Shown: positions 19,868-28,695 of the stretch, in pieces
How positions within the stretch are numbered: position 1 is the first letter of the stretch
Layout: each line of letters opens with the position of its first letter
Virus record (IMG/VR): IMGVR_UViG_3300025853_000338
Location: 1-33,556 of that record
DNA: 33,556 bases
DNA from: a virus
Strand: one strand, 5' to 3'
Notes under the pieces: generated by a model
Told to the model about the DNA's origin: nothing
Database searches by the model: none
Seen by the model: only the letters and a program-made list of their open reading frames with translations
Made by a program: the position numbers and the translations under genes

Positions 19868-20115
19868 TGGCCCTCGCTAAATCACAGAAAAGTCTAAAGT
19901 CATGGACGAAACAGAAGTGGCGCACTAAGAGTGGCAAGCCTAGTGCTAAAACTGGTGAGCGGTATCTACCTGATAAGGCTATTAAGTCTCTTAGCGATAG
20001 TGAGTATGCCGCTACAACCAGAGCTAAACGAAAAGGCACTAAGGCAGGTAAGCAGCATGTGGCTCAGCCTAAGAAGATTGCAGCCAAAACCAAAGCCCAC
20101 AGGAAGATAAAATGA
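19867..20115 (+). CDS. Small basic conserved phage protein, 82 aa
   Basis: Starts with ATG overlapping the previous TAA (TAATG). Contains SLKSWTKQKWRTKSGKPSAK and GERYLPDKAIKSLSDSEYAA, ending in a lysine/arginine-rich tail. The SWTKQKWRTKSGK segment is one I associate with a small family shared by marine phages and some large eukaryotic viruses (possibly DUF5872; from memory, unsure). No enzyme motif. It overlaps the small terminase by 4 bases. Confidence 0.6.
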   Translation: MALAKSQKSLKSWTKQKWRTKSGKPSAKTGERYLPDKAIKSLSDSEYAATTRAKRKGTKAGKQHVAQPKKIAAKTKAHRKIK

Positions 20116-20489
20116 AACGAAACCTTACGGAAAAACAAAGTAAGTTCTTAGAGGTTCTCTTTGAAGAGGCAGCAGGGGATGTTGTACTCGCCAAGAAGCT
20201 TGCAGGTTATAACCCTGAGTCATCTACTACATCTATTGTGGAGTCATTGAAAGATGAAATATTTGACGCAACTAAATCATATATGTCAAGAGTTGGCCCT
20301 AAGGCTGCAGTTGCATACGCCAGTGCTTTGGACGATCCTACCCAGCTAGGCGTTAAGGAACGCATGGTAGCTGCAGGTCAGATCTTAGATCGTGCAGGTA
20401 TTGTTAAAACTGAGAAGGTAGCAGTAGAGTCAAGCGGTGGTTTGTTTATATTACCGCCCAAGAATGCAGATGCTTCTGAGGCTACGTAA
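20112..20489 (+). CDS. Terminase small subunit (probable)
   Basis: 125 aa. The N terminus LTEKQSKFLEVLFEEAAGDV followed by AKKLAGY is a helix-turn-helix-like start typical of TerS proteins that recognise the packaging site; a central helical oligomerisation region (KEAVAYASALDD-like pattern at about 65-100) and a short C-terminal strand (GGLFILPP) follow. The C-terminal piece normally contacts the portal or large subunit. Located two genes before terL. The call rests on pattern and position, not on a unique motif. Confidence 0.7.
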   Translation: MKRNLTEKQSKFLEVLFEEAAGDVVLAKKLAGYNPESSTTSIVESLKDEIFDATKSYMSRVGPKAAVAYASALDDPTQLGVKERMVAAGQILDRAGIVKTEKVAVESSGGLFILPPKNADASEAT

Positions 20490-20934
20490 AGAGCGCCCAC
20501 TCCAAAGTGAGTACTGGATGCTACCCAAAGTACCTTTTAAGGTAAAGCTTTGGCAACGCATACCACGTACTAGCAACTACGTACCCTTCGGCTATGAGGT
20601 GGACCCTGAAGATGAGGAATGGCTGAACCCTATACCTAGAGAGTTAGAACTGTTAGAGTTAGCTAAGAAGCACTTGAAGCAGTACTCTTTAAGACAAGTA
20701 TCAGCGTGGCTGACTACTCAGTCAGGTAAAAGCATAACTCACGATGGCCTGAAGAAGAGAATAGATGTCGAAAGAAAAAGAAAGCGTCTTGCTGCAATTA
20801 AGCGCTACTATGCCAAGCGGCTCCAAAAAGCGTTACAACAAGTCGAAGCGCTTGAAAAAAACTACACAGGCTACTTCATCTACGAAGACGAAGAAGGAAC
20901 CGACAGTAGTGACACCCAGCCCAGCGCAGGTTAA
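20470..20934 (+). CDS. HTH protein overlapping terL
   Basis: ATG at 20470 (another ATG at 20464) gives about 154 aa, starting MLLRLRKERPLQSEYWML. The middle has WQRIPRTSNYVPFGYEVDPE, then a resolvase-like helix-turn-helix YSLRQVSAWLTTQSGKSITH and a charged coiled-coil C terminus. Similar proteins are found beside terminase genes of marine phages; it may assist DNA recognition during packaging. It overlaps the small terminase by 20 bases and terL by 170 bases in another frame, a large overlap for two apparently real genes. Confidence 0.62.
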   Translation: MLLRLRKERPLQSEYWMLPKVPFKVKLWQRIPRTSNYVPFGYEVDPEDEEWLNPIPRELELLELAKKHLKQYSLRQVSAWLTTQSGKSITHDGLKKRIDVERKRKRLAAIKRYYAKRLQKALQQVEALEKNYTGYFIYEDEEGTDSSDTQPSAG

Positions 20935-22354
20935 GCCACCTGAGTATGAGGTAGAGGAAGCACAGAACATTGTCTTCAGGCCAAACCCTGGACCTCAGAC
21001 GCAGTATCTAGCTTCTAGTGAACGTGAAGTTTTATATGGTGGAGCAGCGGGTGGCGGTAAGAGTTACGCTACATTAGCTGACCCTCTGCGTAACATGAAC
21101 AGTCCAGACTTTAGTGGTCTACTTGTACGTCACACGACAGAGGAACTTAGGGAACTCATACAGAAAAGCCAAGAGTTGTACCCTAAGGCTATACCAGGAA
21201 TTAAGTGGTCTGAGCGTAAGAGCCAATGGACTACACCAAGAGGCGGTACACTTTGGATGTCGTACTTGGATAGAGATACAGACGTTATGCGCTACCAAGG
21301 ACAGGCGTTCAACTATGTAGCGTTTGACGAGTTGACGCAGTGGCAGTCACCCTTTGCTTGGGACTACATGCGTTCACGTTTACGTAGTGCAAACAAAGAC
21401 TTAGGTTTGTACATGCGAGCTACGACTAACCCAGGTGGGATCGGACATGCTTGGGTAAAGAAGATGTTCATTGATCCAGCGGCACCTAATACGCCTTTCT
21501 GGGCAACGAACATAGAGACTGGTGAGGTATTACGCTTCCCGTCAGGGCATAGTAAAGCTGGTGAACCCCTGTTTAAAAGAAGGTTTATACCTGCCAGCCT
21601 CTTTGACAACCCGTATCTAGCTGAGAGTGGTGACTATGAAGCAATGCTTTTGTCATTACCTGAGCATCAACGTAAGCAACTACTAGAGGGTAATTGGGAT
21701 GTTAACGAAGGCGCAGCCTTTCCTGAGTGGAACAGAGCCGTACATGTCGTGGAGCCTTTTAAAATTCCCGCAAGTTGGACTAAGTTTAGAGCTTGCGACT
21801 ACGGCTACGGAAGTTTCACAGGCGTTGTCTGGTTTGCTGTATCACCCAATGAACAGCTTGTTGTTTACAGAGAGCTTTATTGTTCTAAAGTTACAGCTAC
21901 TGATTTAGCGGATATGATACTTGAAGCCGAGAGTGGTGATGGAAGTATAAGGTACGGCGTGTTGGATAGTTCCCTGTGGCACAAAAGAGGCGACACTGGC
22001 CCTTCCTTGGCTGAGCAGATGAACCAAAAGGGATGTAGGTGGAGGCCTTCGGACCGTTCACGAGGCTCAAGGGTTGCAGGTAAAAACGAGCTACACCGCC
22101 GTTTACAGGTTGATGAGTATACTCAGGAGCCAAGGCTGGTGTTCTTTTCAACCTGTACTCATTCTATAGCTCAGCTACCGTCTATTCCTTTGGACAAGAG
22201 AAACCCAGAAGATGTAGACACAAATGCAGAAGACCACTTGTACGATGCAATACGGTATGGTATAATGACAAGACCAAGAAGTTCTTTGTGGGACTATAAT
22301 CCTGCTTCACATAGATCTGGCTTTCAAGCTTCAGATTCAACCTTTGGATACTAA
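20765..22354 (+). CDS. terL: Terminase large subunit
   Basis: 529 aa packaging motor. ATPase: Walker A GGAAGGGKS (92-100), Walker B NYVAFDE (183-189) and coupling motif TTNPGG (220-225). Nuclease: D345 in RACDYGYG and D401 in GVLDSS fit the RNase H-like metal site, with a later EDHLYDAIRY aspartate. It translocates DNA through the portal and cuts concatemers. The first 60 residues are low-complexity and lysine/serine/threonine-rich and are encoded in the overlap with the upstream gene; M16 (20810) is an alternative start, still overlapping. Confidence 0.95.
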   Translation: MSKEKESVLLQLSATMPSGSKKRYNKSKRLKKTTQATSSTKTKKEPTVVTPSPAQVKPPEYEVEEAQNIVFRPNPGPQTQYLASSEREVLYGGAAGGGKSYATLADPLRNMNSPDFSGLLVRHTTEELRELIQKSQELYPKAIPGIKWSERKSQWTTPRGGTLWMSYLDRDTDVMRYQGQAFNYVAFDELTQWQSPFAWDYMRSRLRSANKDLGLYMRATTNPGGIGHAWVKKMFIDPAAPNTPFWATNIETGEVLRFPSGHSKAGEPLFKRRFIPASLFDNPYLAESGDYEAMLLSLPEHQRKQLLEGNWDVNEGAAFPEWNRAVHVVEPFKIPASWTKFRACDYGYGSFTGVVWFAVSPNEQLVVYRELYCSKVTATDLADMILEAESGDGSIRYGVLDSSLWHKRGDTGPSLAEQMNQKGCRWRPSDRSRGSRVAGKNELHRRLQVDEYTQEPRLVFFSTCTHSIAQLPSIPLDKRNPEDVDTNAEDHLYDAIRYGIMTRPRSSLWDYNPASHRSGFQASDSTFGY

Positions 22355-22359
22355 AACAT

Positions 22360-24480
22360 ATGGAACAAGACGATTTATTTGAAACAGATGACGTAGCCGT
22401 TATACAGGACGGTGAGGAGTTAGATGCCTCTAGCGTAGTGTCTTATGTAGAGTCTCGCTTCAAACGTGCAGAGGATGCACGGTACGTAGATGAAAGTCGG
22501 TGGTTACGTGCATATCGTAACTACAGAGGTTTGTACGGTAGTGATGTACAATTCACAGAAACTGAAAAGTCTCGTGTGTTTGTTAAGGTTACTAAGACTA
22601 AAACACTAGCAGCGTATGGTCAGATTGTAGATGTACTTTTTGGTAGCTCACGGTTTCCACTCACAGTAAACCCTACAACGTTACCTGAGGGCGTAGCTGA
22701 AGCTATGCATATAAGTATAAACCCTCAGGCTGAACAAGCCATAGATCCTTTGCGTTCTGCCTTTGAGGAAGAGCCTAAGGTTAGCTTCTTGTTTGACCCT
22801 GATGAAAAGCTCAAGCCTGGCGAGACTATGTATGACCGCATGAAACGCATGGGTCCACTAAAGAATAAACTTGAGGCTGTAGGTGAGAAGATCGTAGAAG
22901 GTCCAGGCACAACTCAAGATACAGTAACATTCCATCCTGCTATGGTAGCAGCTAAGAAGATGGAAAAGAAAATACATGACCAGTTAGAAGAGAGCGGAGC
23001 TAATAAACAGCTTCGCCATACTGCTTTTGAGATGGCACTATTTGGAACGGGTATTATGAAAGGCCCGTTTGCTATAGATAAAGAGTACCCTAATTGGGAT
23101 GGAGAGACAGGTGAGTATGACCCTGTTATCAAAACTGTACCGTCTACAAGTCACGTATCTATATGGAACTTCTATCCTGACCCAGATGCGTATAACATGG
23201 ATGAGGCTGAGTACGTAGTAGAGCGTCACCGTATGACACGCTCACAGATGCGTAGCTTGAAGTCTCGCCCTTTCTTCCGTAACGAATCAATTGACAATGC
23301 TATTGCTGCAGGTGAGTCCTACGATAAGAAGTATTGGGAACAGGACATGGAAGATGACAGTGTGTCAAACACTGCACCTGAACGTTATGAAGTACTAGAG
23401 TTCTGGGGTTATGTAGACACAGACATCCTAGAAGAGAATGGTGTACGCATTCCTCGTGAGTTGAAAGATTCAGAGCAGCTAAGTGTAAACGTATGGATTT
23501 GTAACGGAGAAGTACTACGCTTGGTACTCAACCCATTCAAACCTGCACGTATTCCTTACTATGCTGTACCTTATGAGTTAAACCCATACAGCTTCTTTGG
23601 TGTAGGTATTGCTGAAAACATGGACGATACGCAGACACTGATGAATGGTTTCATGCGTATGGCGATAGATAATGCTGCACTCAGTGGTAACTTAATCATT
23701 GAAGTTGATGAAACAAATCTGGTCCCAGGGCAGGACTTATCTGTGTACCCTGGCAAGGTGTTTCGCAGACAGGGGGGAGCACCAGGACAAGGCATTTTTG
23801 GGACAAAGTTCCCCAACGTTGCTGGCGAGAACATGCAACTCTTTGATAAGGCAAGGGTATTAGCTGATGAGAGTACAGGCTTCCCAAGTTTTGCACACGG
23901 TCAGACAGGTGTATCAGGAGTGGGGCGAACTGCTTCTGGCATTTCTATGCTTATGTCTGCAGCTAATGGTAGTATACGAAATGTTGTCAAGAATGTCGAT
24001 GACTATTTGATTGCCCCACTAGGACGTGCATTCTTTGGTTTCAACATGCAGTTTGACTTTGATAAAGAAATCAAGGGTGACTTAGAAGTTAAGGCATCAG
24101 GTACAGAAAGCTTGATGGCTAACGAGGTACGCTCACAGCGCTTGATGCAGTTCATGGGTGTAGCATCTAATCCAGCACTCATGCCATTCGTTAAGAGTGA
24201 CTACATTATTCGTGAGATTGCTAAGTCTATGGATCTTGATCCTGATAAAGTTACTAACTCTTTGGGTGACGCAGCTATACAAGCTGAGATCCTCAAGAAG
24301 TTTACAACACCACCACCCCAACCTGAAGAGGCAGGACCACAAGGTCCACCCGCACCACCCAATCCAGGTGCAGCCCCAGAGCAAGCAGGAGTAGGCGTGA
24401 GTGACACAACAGGCGCTGGTGGGGGTAACATAGGCACAGGTACAGTACCCACTCCTGGTGAGCAAGGATTTACTGGCTAA
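22360..24480 (+). CDS. Portal (head-tail connector) protein
   Basis: 706 aa, following terL directly. The portal-like core has SHVSIWNFYPDPDAYNMDEA, a helical stem region, and YSFFGVGIAENMDDTQTLMN; SGVGRTASGISMLMSAANGS is typical of podovirus/marine-phage portals (the crown-side helices). The C-terminal 60 residues are proline/glycine-rich (PPPQPEEAGPQGPPAPPNPG) and probably disordered, facing the capsid interior. It forms the dodecameric DNA gate with TerL. Its TAA overlaps the next ATG (TAATG). Confidence 0.88.
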   Translation: MEQDDLFETDDVAVIQDGEELDASSVVSYVESRFKRAEDARYVDESRWLRAYRNYRGLYGSDVQFTETEKSRVFVKVTKTKTLAAYGQIVDVLFGSSRFPLTVNPTTLPEGVAEAMHISINPQAEQAIDPLRSAFEEEPKVSFLFDPDEKLKPGETMYDRMKRMGPLKNKLEAVGEKIVEGPGTTQDTVTFHPAMVAAKKMEKKIHDQLEESGANKQLRHTAFEMALFGTGIMKGPFAIDKEYPNWDGETGEYDPVIKTVPSTSHVSIWNFYPDPDAYNMDEAEYVVERHRMTRSQMRSLKSRPFFRNESIDNAIAAGESYDKKYWEQDMEDDSVSNTAPERYEVLEFWGYVDTDILEENGVRIPRELKDSEQLSVNVWICNGEVLRLVLNPFKPARIPYYAVPYELNPYSFFGVGIAENMDDTQTLMNGFMRMAIDNAALSGNLIIEVDETNLVPGQDLSVYPGKVFRRQGGAPGQGIFGTKFPNVAGENMQLFDKARVLADESTGFPSFAHGQTGVSGVGRTASGISMLMSAANGSIRNVVKNVDDYLIAPLGRAFFGFNMQFDFDKEIKGDLEVKASGTESLMANEVRSQRLMQFMGVASNPALMPFVKSDYIIREIAKSMDLDPDKVTNSLGDAAIQAEILKKFTTPPPQPEEAGPQGPPAPPNPGAAPEQAGVGVSDTTGAGGGNIGTGTVPTPGEQGFTG

Positions 24481-24668
24481 TGTCTATTAAGAAGTTAGTA
24501 AACGACAAACCTTTGTGGGATGACTTTGTTGAGACTATCAACAAGAAGATAGACATAGCCCAGCGCAGGTTAGAGCAGGAGAGTACTATGGAAGGTATGT
24601 ATCGTGCTCAGGGTGAAATAGCTGCATTACGTAGGCTCATATATTTAAGGGAAGAAGTAAATGCTTGA
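24480..24668 (+). CDS. Small helical protein after portal, 62 aa
   Basis: One or two amphipathic helices: KKLVNDKPLWDDFVETINKK then ALRRLIYLREEVNA. A small charged protein directly after portal is common in marine phages, and is assumed to be a virion assembly factor. It overlaps the next gene by 8 bases. Confidence 0.6.
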   Translation: MSIKKLVNDKPLWDDFVETINKKIDIAQRRLEQESTMEGMYRAQGEIAALRRLIYLREEVNA

Positions 24669-26430
24669 TGACAACAAAGCTCAGATGGAGACGGACCTTA
24701 TAATGAATGAGCAGAAAGATCCTGTTAGTGGGAACACTGCTCCTATAGGTGCTAAACCTAGTGAGGTACGTGATGATATTGACATTCGTGTCAGTGAAGG
24801 TGAGTTTGTAGTAAATGCACAAACGGTTAGATACTTCGGAGAGGAATTTTTTAATGAGTTACAAGAAGCTGCCGCACAAGGTTTTGAACGGATTAAAGAA
24901 GGTGATGAGTTACCTTTCAGAGATGATGAACTGGATGTTGACGAAACTGAAGATCAAGAAGTAAAACCAGAAGGCTTTGCCTATGGTGGTGCTGTAAAGG
25001 GTTACGCTGAAGGTGATATTGTAGTACCTCAACCTGTAGGCGGTGGTTATGGCGGCTACGGTGGTACAGGTGCTTTGTTTGGAGGCTTTGAATCTAAGAC
25101 ATATATTAACCCTAAAACAAATCAGAAGATGATTGTGTTCTTCTTTAATGGTAGACCCATGAAGAGAATACCCCCTGGTTTTGTTTTGATGGGTGCAACC
25201 CCTGCAGAGGAACAAGCACGAGCTACACAAGCACCTAGAGATGATGACGATGATGATAAGCCGAAGCAGGAGTCTGACCCTACATGGAGAAACACTCCTG
25301 TAGAGGAGTGGACTACAGACATGTACGAAAACTACTCTAATTATAATCAGCTAAAAACAAATGCAGGTGATCTGTCTTTACTTGAAAAGTCTTTAATAGG
25401 TCTTGTTGGTGGTGCAATTGGCGGTCCTGCAGGTGCTATTGCTTTGACTGAATTGGCACGAAGAGAAAATAAAAAGATAGCTGAAAAAGTTGTAACTAAT
25501 GTTATGGGTATGGTTGACAGTGATAAAAACCCTGATGGTTCTTCTTTAGATACAGGTACTTTAAGTATATTAAATACAGCTAGAGTAAATGCTAATTACA
25601 ATATTATGAATATTGATAGTAAAGACATGTTAGGATTTACTAAAGAAGATGCTGGACCTATTGCTTCTGGAACAAAAGCATCACAGGATATACTAGACCA
25701 ACAACGTAAAATAGTTGAAAAAGTTAAAGTACTTGACCCAGAGAAAAAGTCTGACTTCTATAAAGATACATATGATGGTGGCTTGGGTGCTTTCTATGGT
25801 GGTTCAGAAGAAGCTGAGACTGCTCTTATCACAGGTGCTACAACTGTTTCTGGTAGAGATGACGATGATGACGATAGACTAGTAGCAGGTACTACAGGTT
25901 CAGGTGTTGGTTATACTACGTCTACTACAGAGTCTGGTGGGACTAAATACACATTTGATTCTGAAGATGATGATGACTTTGATTGGGATGCATTTGAAGC
26001 TGATACAACTGTAGGAACTAATGTAAGTAACGTAGGCAACTCAGGTACAGATAGTGATGACAATGATAAGTCAAGCGATAAAATACTGTGTGACTTAATA
26101 TATCGCTACGGTTACCTAGACGAAGACATCTGGCGTTTAGACGAAGCGTTTGGTGATCGTGTTGCACTAGAAGATCCAGAGTTACTAGAAGGCTATCACA
26201 CATGGGCTAAACCTATGGTAGCTTGGATAGAAAAAGAAACCTTCTTATCTAACCTATATCTTAAATACTGGTGTGTACCATTTACACGGCGCTGGGCAAA
26301 TCACATTGCTCATGTAATGGAACCAGAAAACTATAAACCTGACTATGTAGGCAAACTTATGCTTGCTGTAGGTGTACCTATCTCTAGAGCTATTTACAAG
26401 CTAAAGGGTAGAAAACTAAAAACTGTTTAA
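24661..26430 (+). CDS. Modular acidic virion-block protein, 589 aa
   Basis: N-terminal domain (about 35-80) DDIDIRVSEGEFVVNAQTVR followed by YFGEEFFNEL, a pattern I know from marine phage proteins. Then FAYGGAVKGYAEGD (related to the Lys/Gly repeat protein), a glycine-rich stretch, a central helical hydrophobic region with GLVGGAIGGPAGAIAL (possible membrane-active segment), and three Asp-rich runs (DDDDDDK, DDDDDDR, EDDDDFDWDAFEAD). The C terminus (about 475-589) is a separate cysteine/tryptophan-containing domain (LIYRYGYLDEDIWRLDEAFG, GVPISRAIYKLKG). An internal virion or ejected protein is plausible; function unknown. Confidence 0.6.
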   Translation: MLDDNKAQMETDLIMNEQKDPVSGNTAPIGAKPSEVRDDIDIRVSEGEFVVNAQTVRYFGEEFFNELQEAAAQGFERIKEGDELPFRDDELDVDETEDQEVKPEGFAYGGAVKGYAEGDIVVPQPVGGGYGGYGGTGALFGGFESKTYINPKTNQKMIVFFFNGRPMKRIPPGFVLMGATPAEEQARATQAPRDDDDDDKPKQESDPTWRNTPVEEWTTDMYENYSNYNQLKTNAGDLSLLEKSLIGLVGGAIGGPAGAIALTELARRENKKIAEKVVTNVMGMVDSDKNPDGSSLDTGTLSILNTARVNANYNIMNIDSKDMLGFTKEDAGPIASGTKASQDILDQQRKIVEKVKVLDPEKKSDFYKDTYDGGLGAFYGGSEEAETALITGATTVSGRDDDDDDRLVAGTTGSGVGYTTSTTESGGTKYTFDSEDDDDFDWDAFEADTTVGTNVSNVGNSGTDSDDNDKSSDKILCDLIYRYGYLDEDIWRLDEAFGDRVALEDPELLEGYHTWAKPMVAWIEKETFLSNLYLKYWCVPFTRRWANHIAHVMEPENYKPDYVGKLMLAVGVPISRAIYKLKGRKLKTV

Positions 26431-26445
26431 TAACTATAAGGCTAC

Positions 26446-26459
26446 CCAGCTTAGGCTGG
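26446..26459 (+). other. Small hairpin before the scaffold gene
   Basis: CCAGC-TTAG-GCTGG forms a perfect 5-bp stem between the stop at 26430 and the ATG at 26482. No T-run follows, so it is more likely an mRNA-processing or stability element than a terminator. Confidence 0.4.
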
Positions 26460-26481
26460 CCCCAACATAAAGGAAACAATT

Positions 26482-27351
26482 ATGCCTGAACTAGCAGAAG
26501 TAGAAACTAAAAAGACAGCAGGTCTTGTAAATCCAAATAGACCTACCCCTCTAGAAGATAAGATTAAAAAAGAGGAAGAAGAACTAGAAGCTTTAATGAA
26601 AGCTCGTACTGAAGAAGTAGAGCAAAAAGTAGAAGAACCAGAAGCTAAACCTGAGAAAGAAGAACTATCAGGTGAAGAGCGTACATATAAGAAACGCTAC
26701 AGTGATTTACGTAGTCATCTTAACAAGCAAGCAGAAGAGTTAAAAGAACTTAAAGCCCAGCTTGAAAACGCTCAGAAGACAGGTAAGGTACGTGCTCCTA
26801 CTTCAGATGAAAGTATTGATGCTTGGGCTAAGAAGTACCCTGAGATTGCTGGCATTGTAGAAACAATTGCTGAAAAGAAAGCCCAAGAAAAGTTTAAGTA
26901 TGCTGATGAACGTCTGCAGCAGATTGACAAGATCAACGCAGATGCCCAGCGCACTAAAGCAGAGAATGAAATCCGTGCTATGCATGGAGACTTTGATGAT
27001 CTACGTGGGAGTGATGACTTCCATGATTGGGCAGCAGAACAACCCAAGTGGGTGCAGGATGCACTCTATGAGAATCAAGATGATCCACAATCAGTGATCC
27101 GTGTTATTGATCTATTCAAAGTAGATAAAGGTATGGACACTAAAGGAAGACGGCAAAACTCTAAGGATGCTGCTTCTCAAGTAAGAACTAAACGTACTAC
27201 CAAACCAGACAATGACAACCCTGCAGGACATCTGCGTGAGTCTGAAGTTCAACGTATGAGTACACAAGAGTACGAAACCAAGTCAGACGAAATCATGGAA
27301 GCTATCCGCAGCGGTAAGTTTATTTATGATGTTTCTGGTGGAGCACGTTAA
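26482..27351 (+). CDS. Capsid scaffolding protein
   Basis: 289 aa, highly charged and helical. The N-terminal half is glutamate/lysine-rich coiled coil (KIKKEEEELEALMKARTEEV), the middle has KKAQEKFKYADERLQQI, and the C-terminal third is basic (KTKRTTKPDNDNPAGHL) before a helix ending in GKFIYDVSGGAR. This acidic-coil plus basic C-terminal hook, placed just before the major capsid gene, is the classic scaffold layout. It should guide procapsid assembly and then leave. AAAGGA precedes the ATG. Confidence 0.8.
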   Translation: MPELAEVETKKTAGLVNPNRPTPLEDKIKKEEEELEALMKARTEEVEQKVEEPEAKPEKEELSGEERTYKKRYSDLRSHLNKQAEELKELKAQLENAQKTGKVRAPTSDESIDAWAKKYPEIAGIVETIAEKKAQEKFKYADERLQQIDKINADAQRTKAENEIRAMHGDFDDLRGSDDFHDWAAEQPKWVQDALYENQDDPQSVIRVIDLFKVDKGMDTKGRRQNSKDAASQVRTKRTTKPDNDNPAGHLRESEVQRMSTQEYETKSDEIMEAIRSGKFIYDVSGGAR

Positions 27352-27358
27352 TTAAGTA

Positions 27359-27387
27359 TTGACAATACACAAACTATATGTTATAAC
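27359..27387 (+). promoter_or_regulatory. Capsid-gene sigma-70 promoter
   Basis: Perfect -35 TTGACA (27359-27364), exactly 17 bases, -10 TATAAC (27382-27387), with TG at 27379-27380 giving an extended -10. It is the strongest promoter in the window and gives the major capsid gene an extra transcript. The TATATGTTA sequence around the -10 is shared with the promoter at 16691. Confidence 0.72.
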
Positions 27388-27400
27388 TGTGTATGTTAAC

Positions 27401-27452
27401 AAAAGCATAAGTATGCCCTGATAGACGTTTCAGCTACCCTGCTTATGCTTTT
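27401..27452 (+). other. 11-bp stem in the capsid-mRNA leader
   Basis: AAAAGCATAAG (27401-27411) pairs perfectly with CTTATGCTTTT (27442-27452) around a 30-base loop. It begins about where the promoter transcript should start, so it would cap the 5' end and may stabilise the mRNA. The T-ended right arm also allows a terminator for upstream transcripts. The leader continues to 27620 without a gene and includes GCTTAT/ATAAGC before the ribosome-binding site. Confidence 0.55.
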
Positions 27453-27620
27453 ACCCCTAAGCGAAGACAAATAAGTTAAGACCTACCTGATCAAGTATAG
27501 GCCCGTCTTACATATTACAAGGCCATGTGTATGTGAGTCGCACCCTAAAAAGATTAGCCTCTTACCTGATGTTAATGCTTATAACTTTAATAAGCCTAAC
27601 TATCTATGGAGGATTATATC

Positions 27621-28682
27621 ATGGCTTTCGCAACAGCGTCAGGTTATGGTAATCTACCCAACGGTAACTTTAGCCCCGTAATCTACAGCAAACAGGTACA
27701 ACTTGCTTTCCGCAAGGCCTCAATTGTAGAAGCAATCACTAACTCTGATTATTTTGGAGAGATTGCTAACATGGGTGATTCCGTTAAGATTATCAAAGAA
27801 CCTGAAATCACAGTGAAGTCGTATGCCCGTGGCACGACTATCACACCACAAGACCTTGACGATGAGGAATTTTCACTAAACGTTGACAAAGCGAACTATT
27901 TTGCTTTTAAGGTTGACGATATTGAGGAAAGTCATAGTCACGTCAATTTTCAAAGCCTTGCAAGTGATCGTGCAGCTTATCGTTTGGCTGACCAGTTTGA
28001 CCAAGATGTTCTTGGTTATATGGCTGGCTTCAAGCAATCAGCTATTCACGGCAAACCCAATGCTGCGAACACAACTGTAAACGGCACTAAAGCTGTTTCA
28101 ACTGCTGGTTCTGACGAACTACTTGCAAATATGAAGCTTGACGCTTCTGACTTTAACAGTGGTTCAGCAGGTAACTCAATCGTAGTTAAGCCCCGTACAG
28201 GTGCTGACGCATTGAACACTACTACAGCTAACGCTACACCTATGCAAGTTATCGCACGGATGTCACGTAAGCTGGATCAACAAAACGTTGACACTAACGG
28301 AAGATGGCTGGTCCTAGATCCGGTATTCGCAGAACTGCTTAAAGACGAAGATTCACGTCTTCTGAATGCAGACTTCGGTGGATCAGGGTTGCAGAACGGT
28401 TTGATCTTCAACAACATTCACGGCTTCAAAGTCTACATGTCTAACAACCTTCCTGAAGTAGGTAACGGTCCAACCTCTACCACATCTACAGGTTCTGCTC
28501 ACTACGGTGTGCTGGTTGCTGGTCATTCTTCTGCAGCAGCAACTGCTGAGCAGATTAATAAGACTGAGACTTATCGTGATCCAGATTCATTTGCTGACAT
28601 TGTACGTGGTATGCACCTTTACGGGCGCAAAATTCTACGTCCAGAAGCGTTGGTTAATGCAATCTACACATCTGGTCTATAA
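27621..28682 (+). CDS. Major capsid protein
   Basis: 353 aa. The start at 27621 follows GGAGG by eight bases; an earlier in-frame ATG at 27606 precedes that site. HK97-fold-like pattern: N-terminal arm (MAFATASGYGNLPNGNFSPV), E-loop region with VKIIKEPEITVKSYARGTTI, spine helix RAAYRLADQFDQDVLGYMAG, and P-domain segments WLVLDPVFAELLKDE and GFKVYMSNNLPEV, ending ALVNAIYTSGL. It follows the scaffold and has its own strong promoter, as expected for the most abundant virion protein. No protease domain is visible nearby. Confidence 0.9.
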   Translation: MAFATASGYGNLPNGNFSPVIYSKQVQLAFRKASIVEAITNSDYFGEIANMGDSVKIIKEPEITVKSYARGTTITPQDLDDEEFSLNVDKANYFAFKVDDIEESHSHVNFQSLASDRAAYRLADQFDQDVLGYMAGFKQSAIHGKPNAANTTVNGTKAVSTAGSDELLANMKLDASDFNSGSAGNSIVVKPRTGADALNTTTANATPMQVIARMSRKLDQQNVDTNGRWLVLDPVFAELLKDEDSRLLNADFGGSGLQNGLIFNNIHGFKVYMSNNLPEVGNGPTSTTSTGSAHYGVLVAGHSSAAATAEQINKTETYRDPDSFADIVRGMHLYGRKILRPEALVNAIYTSGL

Positions 28683-28695
28683 GGGGGAATGAGAT

